A stretch of 64,000 bases of DNA from Isoetes taiwanensis (Eukaryota > Streptophyta > Lycopodiopsida > Isoetales > Isoetaceae). Each line of letters begins with the position of its first letter. The stretch's first letter is position 1. The notes beneath the pieces were generated by a model. The model made no database searches. It worked only from the letters and a program-made list of their open reading frames with translations, and was not told where the DNA came from. The stretch lies in assembly GCA_021234155.1 (NCBI GenBank), contig JAJEKV010000414.1, positions 124,001 to 188,000 on the forward strand. The letters are read 5' to 3'. Positions 56,445 to 64,000 of the stretch are shown here, in pieces. A program made the position numbers and the translations under genes.

Positions 56445-56771
56445 ATGAAGAGATCAGCTACTTTAAGGAAGAGCCGAGGTGTCCTCCAAGAGGCTTATTA
56501 CGGCCGGAAGAGGCGCTCCTCCCAGCTCCTCCTCCGCCCACTCGCTTCTTGCCTCAATACCTCGATTCCTCCGATTCCTTTGACGAGGAATCAGAGAATG
56601 AGGAATCAGAGGAAATTTCGGAGGTGAGTTCATGACAGTGTGTTCTGAAGGCTGGATAGGAGATTCTTCAGAGAATGAGTGGTCTACCCAAGGAGAAGAA
56701 GCCAAGATGATGAAGAAGATGAAGAAGTTGAAGATCTAACTACCGACTTCGAGGAGCTCATGGCATGCTAG
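56445..56771 (+). pseudogene. Acidic C-terminal ORF relic
   Basis: Frames in order give SDSFDEESENEESEEISEV, then GDSSENEWSTQGEEA, then after a one-base shift QDDEEDEEVEDLTTDFEEL and a stop at 56,771. The preceding part is basic (GRKRRSSQLLL). Basic-then-acidic tails of this kind occur in plant retrotransposon gag proteins and in nuclear proteins; I cannot choose. It sits between the direct repeats, so it may be the only coding relic of that element. Confidence 0.35.
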
Positions 56772-56779
56772 TTCATGGT

Positions 56780-57740
56780 ACATGCATGTTTTCTTTTTTT
56801 CTTAAGCATTCAAGTAACGGTTATTTCTTATTTTTTTGTTTTTGCGATGGTGAAGCGGATGAATGAAATTTGTTAGGCAGAGCACTTTTTTTTTTTTTTC
56901 CTTGTTCTTAGCCTCCGCCTTGCCTCCCCTTTTTAGCCTCCAAATTTTGCCTCCAAATTTTCTTACTATATATGAAGCAAGCCTCCCGAAGCTTTTTTGT
57001 TGTGAATAGTTGAAGCCTCCCGCATTTAAATTTACAAAATGATGTTCATGTAAAGCCATACGCCATAAAAAAATTTTGAATGTAAAAGTTTTTTCTTCTA
57101 ATTCCATTTGAATACCTAACTTGTTTTTTTTTATCAGACATGTGTTACCACTCTTAAGTACATAAGTCATTATCCCTTTTCAAAGAGCATATTATTTTTC
57201 AAGAAGGATCACACCTGCTTAATAGTACATATGCAAACAAAAAATGGAACACACTAAATTCAAGATCGCGGTGATCCACATTTAATGCTTTACCACCCTA
57301 AGTGCATAAAGTTATTAGTCCTTTTCAAAGAGCATATCTTTTTTTTAAGAAGGATCACATCAAGCATCCCATTTGCATCTAAAATACTTTTTTACCAACT
57401 CTAGTAGTACATAAAGTTATTAGCCTTTTTCAAAAGCAAACACTTTATCAATAAATGAGCACGCCACATATCCACACTTAACTTCAAATAAGACACATAT
57501 ATATTTCTTTTATTAAAAGATAATCAAAGTAATTTTACTATAGAAGTCATCTTTTTCCAAAAAGATCACACAAGCTTAATTTCTCAGATAAGCTAAAAGG
57601 TTGGAATATACTAAATTCGCATGGTGTGATCCACTTTCTTGTTTCTTGTCAATAGATAATAACACCAAGTCCCTCATCAATAGTCTCCCATTTGCATATA
57701 AAATATGTATCATTCCAAGTTATATTATGTTTTATGAACT
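56780..57740. other. AT-rich stretch with a loosely repeated motif
   Basis: Words such as CATAAAGTTATTAG, CCTTTTCAAAGAGCATAT and AAGAAGGATCACAC recur at about 57,175-57,215, 57,305-57,360 and 57,410-57,440, a degenerate tandem of about 120 bases. No gene is seen. Confidence 0.4.
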
Positions 57741-58859
57741 AAAATGGCCTCCTATCAGCCCATTCCACTCCACGCCATATTTCCCGCCCTTGGGGATTTG
57801 GGGTCTCAAAATGGCCTCCTATAAGCCATTCCACGCCATATTTCCGCCTTTTTTCCCTTCCGATTTGCTTGGAATATTCTCCTAATAAGGGGATCGCACA
57901 TTTATGGCCATATGTATTTGCACTGTTGGTTGTCGATAGATTGATGCAACACGCGGGCTTCTAAAAGCCACTTGCATTATAGCATACCGGCAACTCATGA
58001 CGATGTCTCTTGGTTTGTCGATACCAAGCATGCACATCACCCATTCTTGTCTTGCTTATTTTCATTTAGGAGGCCATGGCCATACAAGCTTCCCGCCTTC
58101 TACATTTCAAAATTTGAATGTGTAGGTTGAAGCTTTGTATCAGACTTTCGCTTCGAGGCCACCGCGACATGCCTTTAAAAGTTCAGAATCGGGATCTTTA
58201 CTTCATCCCAATACGTGCTTCCCCCTACAATTCAATTTTGAATTTGCTTATGTATAAAAGCATGGATTGTAGGGAGAATGGACTTTTGATTTCCATATGC
58301 ACGCTGTAAATTTCAAAACGAGGTTAGTAAAATGCTGACATTCGCTCACACGGGGTTTAATTGTGCCGGGGCATACAAATTGTACACCTTCATTTCAAGG
58401 CCCGTACATCCACGCGGTATGGAAGCTCCAAATGATGTGTGGATAAGGATCCAACCGACTCACTTAATATGCTCCAGCCTTCAATCGCAAAAAGGAGGTC
58501 TAAAATAAGAACTTAGACCTCTACATGTCAAGGCCTTGCGTGCTCAAAAAAGTGTCGAATATCCGGGCGGATGGCGCTTATATCCATTGATCCGTTGAGG
58601 GCAAGAAAAACCGGGCCATTTCGGACGCTTCAAGTTTAGTCCCATTTTGTGGTGACTCGTGAATCCCGCCTCTTGGGATATTGTGAGAGATTGAGAGCGG
58701 TGAAGGCATTCGAATCAATACGCTCCTTGAGATGAGCCGCTCATTGTCACAAGAGAATTATAACTTAAACCAAAGAAATTTTTTTCTCTTCATTACTCCA
58801 ATCGCGGACGGTAAGGAAAGGAATGACGGCTTGGGGGAGGGAAACTTTGAGATAATGAA

Positions 58860-60880
58860 GTGGACAAGTCCAAATTGGTGATAGGGCAGCTACAAGAAAA
58901 GATCCAAGAGCTCAAAAGAGCAAACTTTGGGCTTCAAATGTAGGTTAAAGAATTTGAAGAAAACACCCCTTGGCTTTATGAAAAGGAAGAAGCACTATCG
59001 ATCGATAGAGGAACTGAAGTTTGGATCAGGTGCATTCAGACGCAGGTGATTCGGGCCACAAGGTCCATTTACAACACTAGCAAAGGCCAATTAAGATCTG
59101 GGGAAACTAGAAGCAATCTTGGTTACGTAGTGAAGAACCTAGCGACAAACAGTGGGAGATAGTGGACATGATTTGTCACCCTACAACTCTTTCTCAAGAA
59201 GATGGTATTGAAATGGTACAGGGAGAGATCTATAAGAAGTTAGAAGTTTATTGTGATGTATGTGACCTTTGTGATGATGTAGGCATCGGGTGAGGGCTTG
59301 GTTACCGCTTTCTATTCAAGCCATTCCACGGCTGCTGAAAAGAATGGGCACAAAAAGTATTTCCGCCCACGCCCACAAATTGTCGAGAATACAAGGGTTA
59401 CTAGGACAAAGATGGTGTATGCCATATTAGGAGAGATGCACCACGCTGAATGTGCTGGTCCCGCCATAGCCATAAAAAGATAAGAATGGCAAGGATTGTT
59501 GTGATATAGTTGGAATGAATGAACGCAATAATCTTTGGGTTGACCTGGTTACTTTCTTACAACCCCTTGTCAAATATTATGACTTAACAGCCAAGTGTAA
59601 AACTAATGGTGAGATTGAAGTTTGCATAAAATTGGATGAAATGGAACTCACTCAAGTTTGAGAAGTATGAGAGGGTATCCGTTGTCATCATGAATAGAGC
59701 AATTGAGAATGCAATTGCACATGCTAAATCAAAGAGCAACAAGAATAATAATAAAGATGTAGAGGTGACTGACGAGGAGAAGAAGCTGCAAAAAAATGGT
59801 TTTCTATGTCAATCAAGATGACACCCGGTGGTTAGGTCTCTTTAAAGTTCAGAAAGAAACCCACGAGGTATTGAAATGGGTGTTCAATCAACCGACATCC
59901 CGAAGTCTAATATCTAGATTCGAGGGAGGGAAAAATTGCAAGTAGATCACTATGGATCTTACAAAGCAATTTTTCACTTTAAGGCCCTGGATTTAAAACG
60001 AGAAAGCAATGTACAACATAAGTGGAGGAGGACAAGGAACATGCAAAAGTTGTCTCAGACCGCAATCATGCAAGGAAGTCAAGTAATCGGGAAGACTGCT
60101 TCAACCTTGTCCCTTAACCAAGCAAATGCTCCTAATAGAGGAGAAGAAGATCCCAAGTTCCATGGCATTTTCCCCATTCCATTAGAGAGGGTTCATATCC
60201 GACTTTGCCGCTTTGTGAGAATCATTGACAAGATGATATTTTTGAGTCGCATCATTCGTGGAACATTTCGCGCTGCACAAGAAGAGAAGAGAGGAAAGAA
60301 TTCAGAGAGTTGAACATGTTCTATCGAATGTGTTTGCATGGTGGCAGGAAGAACAAGTGTGCCTCGTGAAGGTGTCAATTGAGGGGTGAAAGCTCTACGC
60401 TCATAAAGAATCATGAGAGGCTCAACGGAAACCAGATGGGAGAAAAAGGTCTATGAATTTAGAAAATTGCTGGTTGATGCGAGCGTGACCGCATGGATGG
60501 CCTTCGTCGGCATTGAGGAAAAAAGCATGGGATGCATTCATACATTCAGAGAATGGACCTCACAAGAGAAGATGCGTAAATGTTCGTGTGTTTAATAACA
60601 AATTTATTAAAGCTTTCATAGACATGGGGGGAGAGAGTGAAGTCACAAGACTACTTGCACATCTTTTGGGCTCATGCACCTTGGTTTTTAGGAAGTATGG
60701 AAGCCTAGCAAAGGTGGAGTGCACAAGGCATGGAGAAGTCGACAAACAAGCTCAAAATAGGGGGTGGAAATGTGGGAACCAACCCCAAGACAGATGACGA
60801 GTGGTTTTATAGAAGGTTGATGGCTAAATACCACAAGAAGGTCACTTTAAGGAGCAACCTGTGAAGTCAAAACACCATTG
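58860..60880 (+). pseudogene. Broken gene of an unnamed, possibly transposon-borne family
   Basis: Plus-strand frames alternate but give a coherent protein-like series. Near 58,860: KSKLVIGQLQEKIQELKRAN, a coiled coil. Near 59,300: GHKKYFRPRPQIVEN. Near 59,700: MNRAIENAIAHAKSKS. Near 60,175: IPLERVHI, then VRIIDKMI. Near 60,290: KEFRELNMFYRMCLHGGRK. Near 60,440: KVYEFRKLLVD. Near 60,600-60,730 three frames supply HIFWAHAPWFL, RKYGSLAK and SAQGMEKS. The last block (histidine helix, KYGSL, SxQGxEK) reminds me of the C-terminal region of large uncharacterised proteins that are scattered and multicopy in several eukaryotes. That is a memory-based impression, not a search. No catalytic motif is identified. 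Confidence 0.4.
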
Positions 60881-60889
60881 GCATAATGT

Positions 60890-62750
60890 CAAGAGAAAAC
60901 GGAAAGTTGCTTGGCAAAATTTAGGGCCCCACTAGCATCGCAAGAGCAGTGGAGATCTAAGAGACAAAGAATCGGGTAAAAGTATACTTGTAATGTGTAG
61001 CATGTTCACACGGCCAAGTACTTGCCTCCAACCTTGCACAACAGCTTCGCGTCGTGTGATCTTATTTGTATCATACTGGCCTTAAACAGGAGTTTGTTAT
61101 TGCTTGCATTTATGTGGCTTCAAGGCCGCGGTGAAGCTTCTTTACAAGATAATAATAAAAAGTTACTTTTTGATTAAAGTTGTGAAAGATGTTACATTGA
61201 AAAACAAAATACAGCGACTCATTGTTGCTCGGTCGCAGCTCTTCTTCATTATCTTCATCATCATCATCAGCTCGGCCCCTCGTCTTTCGTCTTCATCTCT
61301 TCTCCTCAAAGCGAGCAATCACCCCTCATCCAAGCGTTCCTCCAATCGTCCACCATCTCTTTGTACATGTCCCGCTCCCATGTCCCAATAGCACAAGCGT
61401 GTTTTTTTACTGAATTAGCAACCCCGTCCGTTCATATCTAAATGCGCTTTTGTTGGGGCATGTCATCTGTCCAGCCTTCTATTCAGCGATTTGATTTGCC
61501 TCTCGGCTCTGAAGCATGAGAAGGTTGAATTCATTCTCTTCTTCTTTTTCTGTTTGAATTCAGCGGCGTTTTCCTTTAGAAGATCATCTTGCTCCTTCAA
61601 CCTCTTGATTAGAACACCCAACACTATGTCGAAGGGGAGTTCTATCCTCTTCGTTTTCCCTTATCAGCCCGGTTGAGGATGTGGAGGCCATAGATGACAA
61701 ATGGGGGAGGGACGTTAAGATTATAAGTGAGGAGCAAAGACTCTAAGCTAGGTGGAAGGAGCACAATGCAAGGACCTCAATTTATACATATTAAGCGCCT
61801 TTTGAACATATTAAACCACAAAGTGGCTTTGGCGCCACGTGTCGGCGGATTCGGGGTTGTCGCTAGAACACATTAATGGTAACTGTCATTTGGAACACAT
61901 TAATAACTATTCTAACTACACTTGTATCACACCCGCGAAATCGCACCGAGCACAAAAACCCTGAAGGGTTTAAGCCGTGTGTCTGTCTTAATCATTCTCT
62001 CTACCACGGATATTGAAAATTAAAAATAGGAAACGTAATATTTAAGACATTTGTCAAAACTTTTCCCATTGAAATAAAATAATTACAAACCTTAAAAAAA
62101 GCGGGCCCTCTAGGAGGAGCCGTGCCTATCCCGGCCGCAAGCTCTTCCCGGAGGGAGTGATGATAATTTTTCCGCTCCTCCAACATGATTGCCACGCCCT
62201 AAACCACGTTCTCATATTCCGCAACCTTATCTTCCGCTCATCGAGTTGATCTCAGGGCGACCTCTCCCGCCGATTGCTGCCCTAAGCCTCTTTGAAGGTT
62301 ATATCTGTGGGCGCGCAATTAGCGATCCTAAAGCGACCCGTGATTGTCTTACACTAAAATCACCTCCTATAGAAGGCTGCCTTGTCCCTGCGCAACCCGG
62401 CGGGCGACGTCTTCATCATTCTTTTTCTTTTAGAAGGCGGATCCGTTCCTCAAAGCCGTGGCCCGAATGTTCTTAATTTCCTTGACGAACTTGAGACAAG
62501 ATCGGCGGGGGATGGGCGAGTGGAGGCCATTGAAAGTGATGGGAGAAACGGGGAGATGGCTGAGGCCGAATGTGGTAGAAACGAGGAGATGGCGGATAGG
62601 AGAAGACAAAGGCCTCGAAGTTTTATATGGAAACTAGAGATGCGTTGGAATCTACGGTTCGGCGATGTAGATAAAGTTGTGTAATAATCCCACGAGGCAA
62701 AAAATTATAGCATACAATTAGGCAAGCGGTACCCTATGTTAGCATCATGG
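60890..62750. other. Stretch without a firm gene call
   Basis: Minus-strand pieces such as LEERKNYHHSLREELAAGI (62,180-62,120), ending in AAG before GTTTGTAAT (a possible donor), look exon-like. Similar charged pieces occur near 61,250-61,400. They may be exons of a minus-strand gene related to the one at 63.1-63.6 kb, but no complete frame or shared domain could be shown. Confidence 0.25.
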
Positions 62751-62755
62751 GATCC

Positions 62756-62891
62756 GTCATATCTAGCCGTCTTGTATGCGGTACGTACAAAACGATGTTA
62801 TTGTGCGGCCAAGATACCCACGTCTTGGCATGGCGTTGTCATCCACATGCCCGTATGTGAATAGACGGCGTCATGCCAATCCTAGATATGA
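62756..62891. repeat. Nested inverted repeat, small MITE-like
   Basis: The outer ends GTCATATCTAG (62,758) and CTAGATATGAC (62,891) are exact inverted repeats of 11 bases. Inside, CTTGGCATGGCGTTGTC and GACGGCGTCATGCCAA pair with two or three mismatches. The total is about 136 bases and non-coding. A target duplication is not obvious. Confidence 0.6.
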
Positions 62892-63017
62892 CTAATTAGC
62901 ATTTACCCGCAAGTTATCACATAATCTAGCTAGATATTTGTGTTACATATAGTTTTCCATTAATAAATTAGGAATTTATACATCTGGCGAGGTGTGCGTT
63001 GTGGACATCATCGATGC

Positions 63018-63142
63018 AAAATCCATTGATTGCTACCTAATTGCAAGCATGGCATTTCGGCGTCGTGTGATCTTTAATAAAACAAAACAAGAGAGAGCGG
63101 ATAGAAGCAAAGAAATAGAAAACTTTTTCTTTGAAACAAAAA
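63018..63142. repeat. Direct repeat, left member
   Basis: AAATCCATTGATTGCTACCT, then GGCGTCGTGTGATCTTTAAT and TAGAAAACTTTTTCTTTGAA, recurs at 63,866-63,998. Relative to the minus-strand gene between them, this copy lies at the 3' end. Confidence 0.85.
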
Positions 63143-63171
63143 TATATATACAATGGCTAGGGATCTTCATG

Positions 63172-63514
63172 ATCCTAGCTGGCCATAAAGCTGCGTTCTC
63201 ATCCTCATGACTCGAAGCTTCTTGTCCATATCTTCTGGCGCTCTTGAAATATTGTGTGTCGTTAAAAGCGCTTTTCGACCCCTGACTATTGGCCTCTCGG
63301 TACTGGTTAATGTTGTTCTTGAGAGCTCAAGGTCACAAGCTCATCGGTGACCCCCTCGTGAATTCTAACTTTGTCGTAGCCTCGATCTTCTCGGCGACGG
63401 ACGGTACATTTTTGCCGTGAACCTCCCTTGAATCTTCATCACCCTTTACCAAAGGGGTGATGTCGCGGCAGCTTCCGGTATGATGCAAACTGTGGAGGAG
63501 GATGAAGATGCCAT
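63172..63514 (-). CDS. Small TATA-driven gene of unknown function, frameshifted as written
   Basis: Minus strand: a CTATAAATAG box at 63,605-63,596 is followed 82 bases later by ATG at 63,514 (MASSSSSTVCIIPEAAA). Later frames read GKNVPSVAEKIEATTKLEF, then GVTDELVTLSSQEQH, then RAPEDMDKKLRVMRMR and TQLYGQLGS before a TGA at about 63,172. With two or three frame corrections this is a protein of about 110 residues with a charged, coiled-coil-like C-terminus. The family is not recognised. It is flanked by direct repeats, which suggests a tandem gene copy or a small element. The right flank (63,866 on) would be the 3' region of the next copy. Confidence 0.35.
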
Positions 63515-63595
63515 TGGAGCGTAAGCGGAAGGCGAGAAGATGAGCAGAAGGCGGGAGGCGGAAGGATCGAGGTCGAAGGCAAGATAGAATGTCTT

Positions 63596-63605
63596 CTATT
63601 TATAG
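63596..63605 (-). promoter_or_regulatory. TATA box CTATAAATAG
   Basis: A strong plant TATA box on the minus strand, 82 bases before an ATG in good context (CCAATGGCATC). The CT-rich leader between them is typical of plant 5' UTRs. Confidence 0.55.
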
Positions 63606-63865
63606 CGGGGATTTCGTAGTAGCTTGAGTCACACGGCGCCGAAGGATGCGTCGGTCGGGGAAAATGGTAGATTACTTCTGGGCCGTGTGAGGGGAAAGGA
63701 TCGTTACTTCTTCTCCCGTCTTTTTATTTCGAGAAAAGCTCGTTGTGATAATTTTATTGATAATTCCGATTGATACAATCTATACATAAGTAATTTTATC
63801 GATACATAACTAAAGATAGAACTTCTCATTGGCCTTAAAATAGAAGCGGGCATCACCACGGCCTT

Positions 63866-63998
63866 GAAATCCATTGATTGCTACCTAATTGCAAGCTTAA
63901 GGCATTTGGCGTCGTGTGATCTTTTAATAAAACAGAACATACATTGGAACAAGAGGATAGATAGAAGCCAAAAATAGAAAACTTTTCTTTGAAGTAAA
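63866..63998. repeat. Direct repeat, right member
   Basis: Matches 63,018-63,142 over about 120 bases, with an extra segment of about 15 bases (ACATTGGAACAAG). The window ends within it or just after it. Confidence 0.85.
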
Positions 63999-64000
63999 AA

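Larger units (their letters stand above)
55376..58430 (+). mobile_element. Direct-repeat-bounded element, possibly non-autonomous LTR element
   Basis: About 615-690 bases at 55,376-55,990 recur at 57,741-58,425 in the same orientation (for example TTGCTTGGAATATTC, CACTTGCATTATAGCATACC, TCTTGGTTTGTCGATACC, TGTATAAAAGCATGG). The TGTATAAAAGC box in both fits an LTR promoter on the plus strand. The 1.75 kb between them has only a small acidic frame relic, so the element would be non-autonomous. It begins exactly where the second chromovirus is cut, which suggests insertion. No clear TG/CA ends or target duplication were found, and the right repeat has its own 55-base duplication at its start. Confidence 0.45.

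Overview
The window looks like repeat-dense nuclear DNA from a land plant. It is AT-rich, has GT-AG introns and TATA-type promoters, and carries broken copies of plant gene families: L-gulonolactone oxidase, PLS-type PPR, F-box/kelch and 3-ketoacyl-CoA synthase. These are mixed with Ty3/gypsy chromoviruses, a LINE and small inverted-repeat elements. A large plant genome (fern, gymnosperm or similar) is my guess; the species cannot be read from the sequence. Almost no long intact gene exists here. Most of what can be recognised is transposons and gene fragments.

Layout. 0-4.3 kb: little recognisable, apart from a hairpin plus TATA cassette near 1.7-1.8 kb. 4.4-7.3 kb: a decayed LINE on the minus strand. 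10.5-15.1 kb: a GGAAACCCTTCC foldback, the C-terminal part of a gulonolactone oxidase gene, a PPR fragment, a second foldback, and a promoter/intron/ORF cassette encoding a small protein with a signal-like N-terminus. 15.2-23.2 kb: a 1 kb terminal-inverted-repeat element, an F-box pseudogene, and a minus-strand chromovirus with a 3' LTR. 23.3-28.1 kb: a unique spacer with foldbacks, a tRNA-like SINE head, a 3-ketoacyl-CoA synthase N-terminal fragment and a two-exon tail-anchored ORF. 28.2-32.5 kb: a shorter third copy of the F-box plus chromovirus block, lacking the 1 kb insertion. 33.1-45.1 kb: a second copy of the 12.2-23.2 kb block. This copy has the intact version of the small ORF, an extra 0.95 kb insertion in the F-box pseudogene, and continues into gag and a 5' LTR (to 46.7 kb). 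46.7-53 kb: mostly unrecognised. 53.4-55.4 kb: a second, different chromovirus (integrase plus chromodomain). 55.4-58.4 kb: a pair of LTR-like direct repeats around an acidic ORF relic. 58.8-60.9 kb: a broken plus-strand gene of an unnamed family. 62-64 kb: small inverted repeats and a short TATA-driven minus-strand gene between direct repeats.

Two patterns matter most. First, the copies of the duplicated block differ from one another largely at CTG and CAG trinucleotides, and several stretches are strongly depleted of CTG/CAG. C-to-T decay does not give these changes. They look like consensus errors of long-read data at methylated CHG sites, so many frameshifts reported here may be artefacts. 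Second, every recognisable host-gene fragment lies on the plus strand and every autonomous retroelement lies on the minus strand. Two cassettes share the same hairpin/GTGGC/TATAAAA promoter layout in front of unrelated sequence, which may point to a gene-capturing element family.
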